A stretch of 64,000 bases of DNA from Streptococcus sp. (GCA_030528055.1 JAUMZQ010000003.1:1-64000), one strand, 5' to 3'; positions 18,916 through 29,237 are shown, counted from the stretch's first letter. The notes: generated from the sequence alone by a model not told the origin. Translations and numbers: made by a program.

Positions 18916-20635
18916 AATGAGTAACTTGTAATGAATAAATACCTCGAACGGCATTACAAGCATAGATGCCGTCAGCATGTTGTAGGTCGTTCAAAGTGAT
19001 GATTTTCTCATGAACTTGCTTTGTTTGGATGAGATGTTGGCGGTAGATTCCGTTAAGGACCCCCAACTCAACAGGTGGTGTGTAAAGCTTTCCTTTGATT
19101 TCTACCAGCAGATTTCCGATAGAGGTTTCAAGTAATTGTTCGTGTTCATTGTAGTAAATTTTTTCTCGTGTGCCAGTCGTCAAATGAGGTCGGTAATTGG
19201 TTTTGAAAGACACAAAAGGATGTGATAGATCCTTTGTTTGTTGGACTAATTGAGCTCGTCTGAAATCGTCTGAAAGTGGTTGAAGAGGACTTGTTTTGAT
19301 TTGAACTTGTCCATTTTTAGCTAGCATTAGACGGAGACGATAGTCATCTTGATCGTCTAGTTGTTGAATAACTTGATCTAGTTTTACTTGCAAAGTGTCT
19401 TCGTCAAATGGGTAAGAAAAGTAGCGACTGGCGTCTTTTAGACGACGAACATGTTCTTTTTGGAAGATTAATTTTCCTTGACTGATTTTTCCAGTTGTTA
19501 TTAAATCAAATTGAGGAGTTCTTTGCTGCAAAATTTTTGATTTTTGCTGTGTTTCGATATATTCATCTTCCCAATTGCTATCCCAAGTAATACCTCCTCC
19601 GACACCATAAATTGCTTTTTCTTTATGCATCTGAATGGTTCGGATGGCTACATTAAAAATAGATTGTCCATTAGGAAGACATAGCCCTACTGTGCCACAA
19701 TAAACCCCACGTGCCGCTTTTTCTATCTGATGGATGATAGCCATAGTTGATATTTTGGGAGCACCTGTAATGGAGCCACAAGGAAACAAAGCCTTGAAAA
19801 TTTCAACAAGGTTCACATCTTTTCGAATGGTGCTCTCAATAGTAGAAGTCATCTGCCAAACTGTTGAGTATTGCTCTACTTGACAAAGTCTTTTAACAGT
19901 TTCGCTACCAATTTCAGAGATACGATTCATATCGTTGCGTAGCAAATCCACAATCATCATATTTTCTGCACGATTTTTACTGTCTTGTGCCAACCATTTA
20001 GCTTGTTGCACATCTTGTTCTAAAGTAGTGCCACGACTGGTTGTTCCTTTCATAGGCCGAGTAGTCAATCGCCAATCTTTTTTTTCAAAAAATAGTTCTG
20101 GGCTAATGGAGAGTATGGCAACATCATCGTGGGTAATATAAGCATTATAGTCTGCTTGTTGCTCAACGACCAGACGATTGTAAATAGCAAAACTTTCTTC
20201 TGGAGACAATTCTGTTTCTAGTTGAATTGTATAGTTGACCTGATAAGTATCACCTTGTCGGATACGTTGGTGAATAGTTTCGATATTTTTTTGGTATTCG
20301 CTTTTTGAAGTGGAACAAGTCCAGTTTTGAGGAATAGTTACTTCTTCGTAAGTAAGAGGGATAGTTGCAGTTTTTACAGAATCATGGACAGCAAAATAAA
20401 TAAGATATTCAGCCAGCAAGGGAGCATGATGAACTTGAAAGTGTTTTTCAAAAGCTTTTGCGGCTTCATAGCTGAGATAACCAACGACATAGTAGCCTTT
20501 TTTTTGATAAGTTTCAACTTGTTCTAAAATGGACTGTACTTGATTGTGTTCTCTGGTTTTTAGTATCTTAATAGGATTTGTAAAAATATATCGTTTTCCT
20601 AATTTTTTAAAATCGATGACGGCTTTATTATTCAT
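18914..20635 (-). CDS. pabB: Aminodeoxychorismate synthase component I fused to aminodeoxychorismate lyase
   Basis: A two-domain folate-pathway enzyme. The N-terminal two thirds form the chorismate-binding PabB domain, with GSITGAPKISTM and the ending YGVGGGITWDS. The C-terminal third is a fold-type IV PLP lyase (PabC), ending in DGIYACNAVRGIYSLQV. Together they convert chorismate to 4-amino-4-deoxychorismate and then p-aminobenzoate; the glutaminase PabA is not in the window. The frame is open to 20704, but the family starts at MNNKAVIDFKKLG, so I use the ATG at 20635 (573 residues). A TATACT sits about 11 bases before that ATG and could be a -10 box only if the leader were nearly absent, so the start is not fully settled. 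Confidence 0.85.
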   Translation of the reverse strand: MNNKAVIDFKKLGKRYIFTNPIKILKTREHNQVQSILEQVETYQKKGYYVVGYLSYEAAKAFEKHFQVHHAPLLAEYLIYFAVHDSVKTATIPLTYEEVTIPQNWTCSTSKSEYQKNIETIHQRIRQGDTYQVNYTIQLETELSPEESFAIYNRLVVEQQADYNAYITHDDVAILSISPELFFEKKDWRLTTRPMKGTTSRGTTLEQDVQQAKWLAQDSKNRAENMMIVDLLRNDMNRISEIGSETVKRLCQVEQYSTVWQMTSTIESTIRKDVNLVEIFKALFPCGSITGAPKISTMAIIHQIEKAARGVYCGTVGLCLPNGQSIFNVAIRTIQMHKEKAIYGVGGGITWDSNWEDEYIETQQKSKILQQRTPQFDLITTGKISQGKLIFQKEHVRRLKDASRYFSYPFDEDTLQVKLDQVIQQLDDQDDYRLRLMLAKNGQVQIKTSPLQPLSDDFRRAQLVQQTKDLSHPFVSFKTNYRPHLTTGTREKIYYNEHEQLLETSIGNLLVEIKGKLYTPPVELGVLNGIYRQHLIQTKQVHEKIITLNDLQHADGIYACNAVRGIYSLQVTH

Positions 20636-20787
20636 ATCTTTCAGTATAGCATAAACCTCAAAATAAGGGATATGAAATGAGCTTTGGATTGTCTTTATCA
20701 TCAAAAAACTACTTAAAAAATTTAACTGTTTGGTGATTTAAAAGAAGGTGTGATACAATGAGTTAATTGTATCATATAGGAGAAACA

Positions 20788-21885
20788 ATGAAACATCTAA
20801 ACGAAAAATACCGATTAATTTTATTTGCGGCTTTTATTTTTGCCATTATTTTATATATTGGTAATATTTGGCAAGGACTTGAAAGTCTTGTTTCTATTTT
20901 TATGCCACTTATTATTGGAGGGATATTAGCTTTTATTTTCAATGTACCCATGAAAAAAATTGAGAAGTTACTGGAGCATTTGAAATTTCCTAAAAAAATA
21001 CGACGAAGTCTGGCTCTTTTTATTGAGCTAATCATTCTTTGTTTGATTTTAGCGGGAATTATTTCTATTGTGGTCCCTACTTTGACAACAGCAGTCAATC
21101 AGTTGAGTTCTACGATAAAAAAAGTAGCTCCACAAATTGCTAAATGGCTTCAGCATTCTGGTTTGTTGACTTCTTCGCAATTGAGTGACTTAACAAAACA
21201 ATTTCAAAGTAGCGATATTGTCAATCGGATCATCTCACTTCTTGGAAGTTTAACAAGCAACATCAGCTCCATCGTAGGAAATATTTTCACAGTTCTTATG
21301 TCGCTGTTTCTCATGTTTGCCATGTTGGGAAGCAAAGAACACTTACAGAGTATTACCTATCGTTTATTGCGAGTTAGTTTGCCAGAACGCCTAATCAAAC
21401 GTTTAACCTATGCTGGTTCTGTAGTCGTTGAAACGTATGATAAATTTCTCATGGGGCAATTGATTGAAGCCGTTATTATCGGTGTATTGGTCTTTCTTTC
21501 CTATACACTGGCAGGCTTGCCTTATGCTGCTTTGACAGGAATTTTAGCGGGAGTTTTATCTTTTATTCCTTATATCGGTCCATTTTCTGCCTGTCTTTTA
21601 GGAGCTATCTTTATCTTTACGAGCAGTCCAATTCAGGCTCTTATTTCAATTGTTGTTTTTCAAATAGTTCAACTGATTGAAGGAAATATCATTTATCCGC
21701 GTGTAGTGGGTCAGTCTGTGGGACTTCCAACGCTCTTTACATTGGCGGCGGCTCTGATTGGAGGAAATCTTTTTGGTTTATTGGGAATGATTTTCTTTAC
21801 ACCTATCTTTGCTGTCATCTATCGTTTGGTGAGAGAATTTGTTATAGAAAAAGAGAAAAAACAACCAACAACTTCTTCCAAGTAA
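20788..21885 (+). CDS. AI-2E family (PerM/YdiK-type) membrane transporter
   Basis: A 365-residue membrane protein with eight or so spans and the family core PYAALTGILAGVLSFIPYIGPF, then the conserved GNIIYPRVVGQSVGLPT stretch. Members export small molecules or ions (AI-2 or, in some bacteria, sodium/proton exchange), and substrate cannot be told from sequence. AGGAG lies 6 bases before the ATG at 20788, which I prefer to the TTG at 20767. It is monocistronic with a strong terminator. Confidence 0.85.
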   Translation: MKHLNEKYRLILFAAFIFAIILYIGNIWQGLESLVSIFMPLIIGGILAFIFNVPMKKIEKLLEHLKFPKKIRRSLALFIELIILCLILAGIISIVVPTLTTAVNQLSSTIKKVAPQIAKWLQHSGLLTSSQLSDLTKQFQSSDIVNRIISLLGSLTSNISSIVGNIFTVLMSLFLMFAMLGSKEHLQSITYRLLRVSLPERLIKRLTYAGSVVVETYDKFLMGQLIEAVIIGVLVFLSYTLAGLPYAALTGILAGVLSFIPYIGPFSACLLGAIFIFTSSPIQALISIVVFQIVQLIEGNIIYPRVVGQSVGLPTLFTLAAALIGGNLFGLLGMIFFTPIFAVIYRLVREFVIEKEKKQPTTSSK

Positions 21886-21901
21886 GTTGATTTCATCGTT
21901 C

Positions 21902-21941
21902 AAAAAAGACTGAACCTTGTTGTAAAGGTTGGGTCTTTTTT
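21902..21941 (+). terminator. Terminator of the AI-2E transporter gene
   Basis: Seventeen-base arms (21902-21918 and 21925-21941) with one G-T pair, ending in T6. Confidence 0.85.
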
Positions 21942-22013
21942 GGTTCTATCATCCATTTAAGGACAGGAAACCTGATGATTTTTATTTTCAAGAGATGCGA
22001 TAGAAGAAAATTT

Positions 22014-22034
22014 GTTATAGTTTCAAACTATAAC
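22014..22034 (+). promoter_or_regulatory. MtaR/MET-box palindrome upstream of metE
   Basis: A perfect 21-base palindrome with half-sites GTTATAGTTT and AAACTATAAC around a central C. It matches the published streptococcal MET-box (TATAGTTTnAAACTATA) bound by the LysR-type activator MtaR/MetR. A TATACA -10 box lies about 20 bases downstream with no good -35, which fits activation. Confidence 0.85.
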
Positions 22035-22111
22035 AAAACTAGCCTAATTCCAATTATACAGAGAGGTTATTTTCTGTTAAGATAAAAACAAGTAAAATTT
22101 GGAGGATAACT

Positions 22112-24361
22112 ATGTCAACTACAATTATCGGTTTCCCACGTCTAGGTGAGTTCCGCGAACTAAAATTTACAACTGAAAAATATTTTAGAAATGAAATTTC
22201 AGAAGAAGAACTGCTAAGAACTGCAAAAGATTTGCGAGCAAAACATTGGAATATCGTAAAGGAAAAAGGAATCACAGAAATTCCATCTAATGATTTTTCA
22301 CATTATGATAATGTCTTGGACGCCGCTTTTCTTTTTAATGTGGTACCAGCGTCTGTTCAAAAACTTGATTTGACAGAGTTAGAACGCTACTTTGCTCTAG
22401 CGCGAGGCTATCAAGGGGAAAAAGGAGATGTTCGTGCGCTTCCAATGAAAAAATGGTTTAATACAAATTACCATTACATTGTTCCAAAATTTGAAAAAGA
22501 TACAAAAGTAAAATTAGCTGCCCACAAGATTTTTGATGAATTTGTGGAAGCAAAAGAGCTTGGGCTAGTAACTCGTCCTGTTGTCGTGGGTCCTTTTACA
22601 CTGCTTCAAGTTTCTGATTTTGAAGATGGAGTAGTGCCAGATCAATTTGTGGATGATTTAGTTGCTGCTTATCAGGATATTTTTGAAAAATTAGTTGATT
22701 TAGGTGCTAAGCGGATTCAATTAGATGAGCCAAGTCTTGTCAAAGATATTTCTCCAGAAGAAAAGGCTCTTTTCCTCAATTTGTATAAGAAATTACTTTC
22801 AAACAAAAAAGGAATCGAAGTTTTAATCCAAACCTACTTTGGAGATGTCCGCGATGTTTATAGTGATTTGATAAAATTACCAGTAGATGCTATTGGTCTT
22901 GATTTTGTTGAAGGAAAGAAAACTCTTGAGTTAGTAAAGAGTGGCTTCCCATCAGATAAAACACTTTATGCAGGAATTGTGAATGGGAAAAACATTTGGC
23001 GCAACAACTACGAGAAAAGTTTAGCTATACTAGGAGAAATAGCTGAAAACAATCTTGTATTAACTAGCTCATGTTCTCTTCTTCATGTTCCTTTCACAAC
23101 AGCAAATGAAGATTTTGAAGACTCTATTTTAAGCCATTTTGCTTTTGCAACTGAAAAATTAGATGAAATTCGTGATTTAGATGCTATTCGCAAGGGCGAA
23201 GGGGAAGCAGCTTTAGCGGCTAATAAGAAATTATTTGCAACAAGTCGTGTCGGACAAAATAGTGAGTTAGCAAACCGCATTGCTCACTTAACAGATGCTG
23301 ACTATACACGCTTGCCAGTCTTTGAAGAACGTGAAAGAATTCAACACGAAACCTTCCATTTGCCACCACTTCCTACAACAACGATTGGATCATTCCCTCA
23401 AACCAAAGAAGTTCGAGCAAAACGTTTGGCATTTCGTAAGGGAGAGCTATCGAAAGAAGTTTATGATCAATTTTTAGCTGAACAAATTGATGAATGGATA
23501 AAATGGCAAGAAGAAGTTGGATTTGATGTATTGGTTCATGGTGAATTTGAACGAAATGACATGGTAGAGTATTTTGGTCAAAATCTATCAGGCTATCTCT
23601 TCTCAAAAAATGGTTGGGTACAATCATACGGTATGCGTGGAGTAAAACCACCAATTATTTGGGGAGATGTAACTCGTTTGAATCCAATTACTGTTAAATG
23701 GTCTAGCTATGCACAAAGTCGTACAAATAAACCTGTTAAAGGAATGCTAACAGGACCAGTAACTATTCTAAACTGGTCGTTCCCACGTGAAGATATCTCT
23801 ATTAAAGATTCTACACTACAAATTGCTCTAGCTATCAAGGATGAAGTCTTAGACCTTGAAGCCGCAGGTGTAAAAATTATTCAAATTGATGAAGCAGCCC
23901 TACGTGAAAAATTACCACTTCGTCGTAGTGACTGGTATGAAGATTATTTGGACTGGGCGATTCCAGCATTCCGTTTGGTACATTCAACGGTAGCAACAGA
24001 TACGCAAATTCATACTCACATGTGTTATTCAGAATTCACAGACATTATTCCAGCTATTGACAATATGGATGCGGATGTTATTTCTTTTGAAGCTAGTCGT
24101 TCCAATCTTGAGATTTTGGATGAATTAAAGGCGAAGAATTTCCAAACAGAAGTAGGTCCAGGTGTCTATGATATCCATTCACCGCGCGTGCCAAATGAAG
24201 GAGAAATTGATCAAACGATTAAAGCTATTTTGGCTAAAGTACCAAGTAGCAAGGTTTGGATCAATCCAGATTGTGGTTTGAAAACTCGTGGTATTAAAGA
24301 AACAAAGGCAAGTTTGGTTCGCTTAGTAGAAGCAGCAAAGGCCGCAAGAAAGGAATTGTAA
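22112..24361 (+). CDS. metE: Cobalamin-independent methionine synthase
   Basis: The 749-residue MetE catalyses methyl transfer from 5-methyltetrahydropteroyl-polyglutamate to homocysteine. It shows the typical duplicated barrel. The N-terminal domain starts [17 protein letters not shown]. The C-terminal domain carries the zinc ligands in THMCYSEF (His, Cys), an upstream glutamate and the second cysteine in [10 protein letters not shown]. Length is normal. GGAGG precedes the ATG. metF follows after five bases, and the MET-box at 22014-22034 implies induction when methionine is scarce. Confidence 0.97.
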   Translation: MSTTIIGFPRLGEFRELKFTTEKYFRNEISEEELLRTAKDLRAKHWNIVKEKGITEIPSNDFSHYDNVLDAAFLFNVVPASVQKLDLTELERYFALARGYQGEKGDVRALPMKKWFNTNYHYIVPKFEKDTKVKLAAHKIFDEFVEAKELGLVTRPVVVGPFTLLQVSDFEDGVVPDQFVDDLVAAYQDIFEKLVDLGAKRIQLDEPSLVKDISPEEKALFLNLYKKLLSNKKGIEVLIQTYFGDVRDVYSDLIKLPVDAIGLDFVEGKKTLELVKSGFPSDKTLYAGIVNGKNIWRNNYEKSLAILGEIAENNLVLTSSCSLLHVPFTTANEDFEDSILSHFAFATEKLDEIRDLDAIRKGEGEAALAANKKLFATSRVGQNSELANRIAHLTDADYTRLPVFEERERIQHETFHLPPLPTTTIGSFPQTKEVRAKRLAFRKGELSKEVYDQFLAEQIDEWIKWQEEVGFDVLVHGEFERNDMVEYFGQNLSGYLFSKNGWVQSYGMRGVKPPIIWGDVTRLNPITVKWSSYAQSRTNKPVKGMLTGPVTILNWSFPREDISIKDSTLQIALAIKDEVLDLEAAGVKIIQIDEAALREKLPLRRSDWYEDYLDWAIPAFRLVHSTVATDTQIHTHMCYSEFTDIIPAIDNMDADVISFEASRSNLEILDELKAKNFQTEVGPGVYDIHSPRVPNEGEIDQTIKAILAKVPSSKVWINPDCGLKTRGIKETKASLVRLVEAAKAARKEL

Positions 24362-24366
24362 AAGAT

Positions 24367-25239
24367 ATGGTCGGTCAAGGTCCGTCACTCTCATTTGAGG
24401 TATTTCCCTCTAATCCAGCAGTAGGCAATGAAAAAATTATGTTGGCACTAAAAGAAATGAAAAATTTACACCCACATTTTATTAGTGTCACAGCGAGTAA
24501 TAATAAATTTGATATTGAGGAAACGACGGTTCGTTTGGCTGATCATATTTACAATGATTTGCATATTCCAACGATTGCTCATCTACCTGCAGTATATCTA
24601 ACGAAGGATATTGTTTCTTCAATTTTGCAGGCTTTAGACAGAGTTGGTGTTCATAGAGTTTTAGCTCTAAGGGGAGATATTATTCCTAATGTAGAACCCA
24701 AAAAAGATTTTGCTTATGCGACGGATTTAATTGAGTTTATCAAAGATGAAGCTCCGCATTTTGAAATCATTGGTGCTTGTTATCCTGAAGGACATCCTGA
24801 TTCACCCAATCAAATTTCAGATATTCAACATTTAAAGAAAAAGGTAGATGCGGGTTGTTCTACTTTGTTGACACAGCTTTTCTTTGATAATGAACGATTC
24901 TATGATTTTCAAGATAAATGTACGTTGGCTGGAATTGACAGCCCGATTCATGCAGGAATTATGCCCATTATCAATCGAAATCAGGCCCTTCGTTTATTGA
25001 AAACGTGCGAGAATATTCATTTACCTAGAAAATTTAGAGCCATTTTGGATAAATATGAGTTTGATCCAGAATCTTTAAAAGCGGCTGGTTTGGCTTATGC
25101 TGTGGATCAGATTGTGGATTTGGTCACACATGATGTGGCAGGCATTCATTTTTATACCATGAATAATGCGAGTACAGCTCAACATATCTATCAAGCTACT
25201 CATGCTCTATTTAAATCAGAACAGCAAATAAAAAATTAA
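24367..25239 (+). CDS. metF: 5,10-methylenetetrahydrofolate reductase
   Basis: The 290-residue flavoenzyme makes 5-methyltetrahydrofolate, the methyl donor used by MetE. The family core LSFEVFPSNPAVGNEKI lies near the N-terminus, with CYPEGHPDS and LLTQLFFDNERFYDF further on. It is the second gene of the metE-metF operon. The N-terminus is slightly short, as in many streptococcal copies where the protein starts MVGQGPSLSFE. A long terminator follows. Confidence 0.95.
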   Translation: MVGQGPSLSFEVFPSNPAVGNEKIMLALKEMKNLHPHFISVTASNNKFDIEETTVRLADHIYNDLHIPTIAHLPAVYLTKDIVSSILQALDRVGVHRVLALRGDIIPNVEPKKDFAYATDLIEFIKDEAPHFEIIGACYPEGHPDSPNQISDIQHLKKKVDAGCSTLLTQLFFDNERFYDFQDKCTLAGIDSPIHAGIMPIINRNQALRLLKTCENIHLPRKFRAILDKYEFDPESLKAAGLAYAVDQIVDLVTHDVAGIHFYTMNNASTAQHIYQATHALFKSEQQIKN

Positions 25240-25277
25240 TTTGAGAATTTGGAACAAAGATATTACTATAAAATATA

Positions 25278-25325
25278 AAAACGAACAACTATTGATTTTT
25301 TAAAAAATCAATAGTTGTTCGTTTT
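25278..25325. terminator. Long perfect-palindrome terminator after metF
   Basis: A 48-base perfect palindrome with two 24-base arms meeting at TTTTTTAAAAAA and ending in a T-run. It serves metF and may also stop leftward transcription. Confidence 0.85.
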
Positions 25326-25531
25326 CTATAATTATTTGGACTACAAATTCCATTGATTTTTTGGTTGTCATATCTATGTATAGCGGAATTCCACCGTATT
25401 CTTTTAAAGATGACATTTTATCTAGCTTTCTAGCAAATCCATAAACAGTGTGTCCTAATTCTACTAATCTTTTGCAATTTGAAAACCAATACCACTACTT
25501 GCATCCATAATTAAAATAACTTTTAACACCT
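25293..25531 (-). pseudogene. Decayed short-chain dehydrogenase/reductase fragment
   Basis: Reading leftward, the codons give KVILIMDASSGIGFQIAK, the NAD-binding start of a classical SDR (usual form VxITGASSGIG). After a one-base deletion near 25470 the frame continues as RLVELGHTVYGFARKLDKM and SLKEYGGIPLYIDMTTKKS, which fits SDR residues 20-65. The frame then ends at the metF terminator, so the catalytic YxxxK region is missing. This is a truncated, frameshifted remnant, and it fills what would otherwise be an empty 300-base gap. Confidence 0.75.
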
Positions 25532-25533
25532 TT

Positions 25534-26082
25534 TTAATCTATCTCTAAATCTTTATCCATTAATAACACAACAACGATGATTATGATCAAGCTTAATATT
25601 GCTAACTGGACTTGAAAAAGTGAAATTACAATCAAAACTACAAAGGTAAACAAATAACCTATGGTTGTTAACCATGAATAATTTGGTAGCTTGTTGTCTT
25701 CTTTTAATGTGATATATAATAAGCGATAAGATAGCGCCCAAAACATATTTAAAAAAGAAAATATAACAAATGGGAGTGAATGATTAGGATAATCTGACAT
25801 CCATGCGCCTATAAAAGGGATAAAAGATTGAATTAGTAACCATAACCCATTTGCCCAAAAAACTTTACGATTAATATTCTCTATTCTATCAAATAAATTA
25901 TGATGTTGAAACCATACTCCTAAAATCACAATAAATGTCCCAGCATAACTAAGGTAGGCAGGCCAATGATGGAGTAAGGATGCTAGTGTATAACTTTCAG
26001 GTTTTGGTAATTCTAAGACCAATATTGTGATAATAATGGCAACAACAGCATCTGTGAATGCTTCCAGTCTAGCTTTATTCAT
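25534..26082 (-). CDS. TMEM175-family (DUF1211) potassium channel-like membrane protein
   Basis: A 182-residue protein whose first helix carries the family signature FTDAVVAIIITILVLEL (FSDxxxAIxxT in the family), followed by five more membrane segments. Bacterial TMEM175 proteins form tetrameric potassium-leak channels. It is a single six-span unit, as in bacteria. It lies just after the decayed SDR fragment and before the trkH-ktrA potassium genes, in the same direction. Its role in potassium balance is inferred from family and position. Confidence 0.82.
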   Translation of the reverse strand: MNKARLEAFTDAVVAIIITILVLELPKPESYTLASLLHHWPAYLSYAGTFIVILGVWFQHHNLFDRIENINRKVFWANGLWLLIQSFIPFIGAWMSDYPNHSLPFVIFSFLNMFWALSYRLLYITLKEDNKLPNYSWLTTIGYLFTFVVLIVISLFQVQLAILSLIIIIVVVLLMDKDLEID

Positions 26083-26204
26083 TTTTTCTCCTTACTATTT
26101 TTAATGATACTAATTTATAAAAACGGTTGTCAATTTCCATGATATTTTATGATATATTTTATTTTTTAAACGACAAATAAAATATAAAAAGTTCAAATTT
26201 TTTC

Positions 26205-26876
26205 TTATTTTAGCAGACCAAAATAATCAGCTTTCTCAAATGTGTCTGTATCTGTTACGGCTACAAATATAGTGTCTTTTTCAATAGGTTCTGTAAAATT
26301 AATATTGATTTGTAATTTCGCATGTTTGTCCTCTTTGGTACCGATTAAGTTAATAGCATATTGATTTCTCACATCTAAATCACTAACTGTTTTTCCTATC
26401 CAAGTTTTAGGCACTTTAAATTCTATTATCGTGATATCATCATCTAGTTGGAAGAGATCTGTGATTGTATTTTTTAATAGATTAGAAGCTACATTTTTTC
26501 CGGATTCTTTTTCTGGAGAAATAACAAGATCCGCTCCAATCTCATATAGAACTTCTTCATAAATGGAACTACGTGCTTTAGCAATGATATGCTTTATTCC
26601 TAGTTTTTTACAGTGCATGACGGAAAGTACCGAGCTTTCTAGACTATTTCCTGTTGCGACTACAACTGTATCACATTGGTCAATTCCAATTGTTTCAAGA
26701 AATTCAAGATCTGTCATATCACCAACCACAGCTTTTGATACATAGTCCGCAATATCCTCGATATTATCTGCATTGCTATCAACTGCAATAACTTCTTGAC
26801 CAAAGCGGTGCAATTCTTTGGCTAACGTTTTTCCAAAGATTCCCAAACCTAAGACGCCGATTATTTTTGAATTCAT
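26205..26876 (-). CDS. ktrA: KtrA/CabP-type cytoplasmic gating subunit of potassium uptake
   Basis: The 223-residue protein has an RCK_N Rossmann domain (GVLGLGIFGKTLAKEL; residues about 1-125) and an RCK_C domain (residues about 140-223, including KTWIGKTVSDLDV). The pair with the TrkH-type membrane subunit directly upstream matches pneumococcal CabP-TrkH, in which the RCK_C domain binds c-di-AMP and uptake is shut off. It is the last gene of an rsmG-trkH-ktrA run. A CabP label would be by homology only. Confidence 0.88.
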   Translation of the reverse strand: MNSKIIGVLGLGIFGKTLAKELHRFGQEVIAVDSNADNIEDIADYVSKAVVGDMTDLEFLETIGIDQCDTVVVATGNSLESSVLSVMHCKKLGIKHIIAKARSSIYEEVLYEIGADLVISPEKESGKNVASNLLKNTITDLFQLDDDITIIEFKVPKTWIGKTVSDLDVRNQYAINLIGTKEDKHAKLQININFTEPIEKDTIFVAVTDTDTFEKADYFGLLK

Positions 26877-26885
26877 TTGATTTTC

Positions 26886-28262
26886 CTATCCTATAATAAT
26901 TTTTGCATTTGCATATTTTATATTTTTTTCTTTTTTAGTAACCATACTTAGCAAAACTGTCAGAGGTCCGACTCTTCCGATAAACATCAGTGCCATGATG
27001 ATAGCTCGACCTAATTGTGATAAGTGGCTTGTGGTATCCATTGTCACGCCTACGGTTGCTAGAGCACTACTTGCTTCAAAAAAAAGTGCAAAGGGATTTA
27101 GTTGAGGGTCTGTAATTAGCAGTAAGAAAAATCCACTGATTAATATGGTGAAGAAAAAGATTAATACAATCAGGGTTTGTCGAACTAATTGACTACTAAT
27201 TGTTCTGGTGTGATATTGGATGGTTTGTCGCCCTTTTAATTCTGAACGAAACATTAAGATTAATATGGCAAATACTGTGATTTTGAAACCACCAGCAGTT
27301 CCTCCAGGAGCTCCACCAATCAACATTTGAATGGTATAAATTAAGTTAGTAGAGTAGTGACTAAGAGTATAATTAATGGTTGCAAAACCTGCTGTTCTCA
27401 TTGTTACAGATTGGAAGAAACTAGCTATAATTTTTTGAAAAATAGTTAGATTTCCGATGGTTTTACTATTATTAAATTCTAACAATAAGGATAACAGCGT
27501 ACCGACAATTAGAATAATTCCTGTCGTTTGAAGAACCAATTTGCTATGAGTTGTTAGTTTAAATAGCACCTTTTTAAATTGTCTTGGTTTTTGTTTGAAA
27601 AAATAATGAACATTCTCAATCAGGTTAATCCAAACGGTAAAGCCCAAACCACCTGAAATAATGAGGAAGGATAAAATAAGATTAACAGGGATGTTTGTTT
27701 TAAAATCCAGCAAGCTATTGGAACTAAAATTATCAAAACCAGCATTACAAAATCCTGAGATAGCTAGAAACAAGCTATTAAAAATACCATTTTTGATTCC
27801 AAAACGAGGGATAAAATCAAACATCAATAGTAGGGCAGATAGCGATTCTATGAAAAAGGTTATCTTGTAAACATTGAATAAATAATATTTTAAATTTTTT
27901 GCCGAGTCATAGTTAAGTGCTGATTGTAGTAAATTTTGTTCCTGAAGGGAAATTCTTTTATTTAAAGTGTAGGAAGATAGTGCGAACAGAGTAACCAGAC
28001 CGAGACCACCAAACTGTATCAAAATCATGCAGATAAATTGTCCCAGACCATTATAAACCTCTCCTACTGGAAAAACAGATAAACCTGTTACGCAGACCAT
28101 TGAAATAGTAGTAAATAAATGGTCAAAATAGGTTGTTGCTACAGCATCTTTGTAGTGCATGATAGGAAGTGAGAGCAAAATACTTCCAATTAGGATTAAA
28201 AAAACAAAACTGAGTGTCAATTTTCTAGTAATTGGCATGGGTTTAGTAAAAAAGTGAAACAT
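26886..28262 (-). CDS. trkH: TrkH/KtrB-family potassium uptake membrane subunit
   Basis: A 458-residue potassium-translocating subunit with about ten spans. It includes the filter-bearing P-loops VCVTGLSVFPVG, SGFCNAGFDNFS, MRTAGFATINY and ASSALATVGVTM. The frame is open to 28379 and overlaps rsmG, but a GAAAGG lies 8 bases before the ATG at 28262, so I place the start there. It works with the KtrA subunit encoded 9 bases downstream. Confidence 0.9.
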   Translation of the reverse strand: MFHFFTKPMPITRKLTLSFVFLILIGSILLSLPIMHYKDAVATTYFDHLFTTISMVCVTGLSVFPVGEVYNGLGQFICMILIQFGGLGLVTLFALSSYTLNKRISLQEQNLLQSALNYDSAKNLKYYLFNVYKITFFIESLSALLLMFDFIPRFGIKNGIFNSLFLAISGFCNAGFDNFSSNSLLDFKTNIPVNLILSFLIISGGLGFTVWINLIENVHYFFKQKPRQFKKVLFKLTTHSKLVLQTTGIILIVGTLLSLLLEFNNSKTIGNLTIFQKIIASFFQSVTMRTAGFATINYTLSHYSTNLIYTIQMLIGGAPGGTAGGFKITVFAILILMFRSELKGRQTIQYHTRTISSQLVRQTLIVLIFFFTILISGFFLLLITDPQLNPFALFFEASSALATVGVTMDTTSHLSQLGRAIIMALMFIGRVGPLTVLLSMVTKKEKNIKYANAKIIIG

Positions 28263-28284
28263 TTTTTTCCTTTCAGATGAAGAA

Positions 28285-28998
28285 TTATAAAGGTTTTTTA
28301 GCTGGGATTCCTGCTTTTCTAGGATATTTGTTAGGTGTTTCTTTTTTCTTTTGGACAATGGTAATATTTCTGGGATCACCGTTTGGTAGTTGGTAATCGT
28401 TGGTAGAGACGACCTGTGAAAAAAGTGTTGTTAGGGCAGTTTGAGCTTGAGAAATTTCTTCATCAGCTGCCGCTGCTTTTAAGGCGATGAGAGATCCTCC
28501 AACTTTTAGAAATGGAATGGTTAACTCTGATAGAACTTGTAATCTTGCTACAGCTCTAGCGGTTACAATATCAAATTTTCCTCTAAACTGTTTATTCTGT
28601 CCGAAATCTTCTGCCCGACCATGATAAAAGTTAACTCCTGATAAATCTAGTTGTTTAGATAGTTCGTTTAAAAAAGTGATTCTTTTGTTGAGGGAATCAA
28701 TAATCGTAACAGAAAGTTCAGGATAGATGATTTTCATGGGAATGCTTGGAAATCCAGCACCAGCACCAATGTCAAGGATGTTAATGGCTTTATTGGGGAT
28801 AATTTGTTGAAGAATGGGGGCGATTGAGTCATAGAAATGTTTCAAATACACTTCTTGTTGATCTGTGATCGCAGTTAAGTTGATTTTTTGATTCCATTCA
28901 ACCAATAGTTGAAAGTACAGCTCAAATTGTTTTTTTTGAAGGTCTGTTAGTTGGATAGTTTGCTGTTCTAATTCTTTATAAAAGTCTTCAGGTTTCAT
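28285..28998 (-). CDS. rsmG: 16S rRNA (guanine527-N7)-methyltransferase
   Basis: The 237-residue methyltransferase has the SAM-binding loop [17 protein letters not shown], and the RsmG-specific [12 protein letters not shown] and [16 protein letters not shown]. It methylates N7 of G527 in 16S rRNA; loss gives low-level streptomycin resistance in many bacteria. It is first in the run with trkH and ktrA, 22 bases before trkH. Confidence 0.95.
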   Translation of the reverse strand: MKPEDFYKELEQQTIQLTDLQKKQFELYFQLLVEWNQKINLTAITDQQEVYLKHFYDSIAPILQQIIPNKAINILDIGAGAGFPSIPMKIIYPELSVTIIDSLNKRITFLNELSKQLDLSGVNFYHGRAEDFGQNKQFRGKFDIVTARAVARLQVLSELTIPFLKVGGSLIALKAAAADEEISQAQTALTTLFSQVVSTNDYQLPNGDPRNITIVQKKKETPNKYPRKAGIPAKKPL

Positions 28999-29200
28999 AA
29001 TTTTCTTTCATGGATGTTTTATTCTATTACCATTTTATCATAAAGACAAAGATTCTGATAATAACTTTATTTTGGTAGAAAATAGTTAGACAAGGATTAT
29101 GCTAATAAGAGTGATTGAGGCGACCATTAACACGATTTTTTCTTTAAATAGGAAATAAATTATCCTATTATCTACATTTTTTTCATTTTTGTAAACAAAA

Positions 29201-29237
29201 TGAAAACGTTTGCTATTTTTTTGGAAAGTGATATACT
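29201..29237 (+). promoter_or_regulatory. cre site overlapping the adhP-ahpCF promoter
   Basis: TGAAAACGTTTGCT at 29201-29214 matches the cre consensus (TGWAARCGYTWNCW) at every position. It overlaps the -35 TTGCTA (29210-29215), and a TATACT -10 lies 16 bases on at 29232-29237. This predicts CcpA repression of the operon in the presence of glucose. Confidence 0.75.

Noticed and set aside
28263..28379. 39-codon extension of TrkH overlapping rsmG
   Set aside because: Lysine-rich segment unlike TrkH N-termini and out of frame within rsmG; the ATG at 28262 has a ribosome site.
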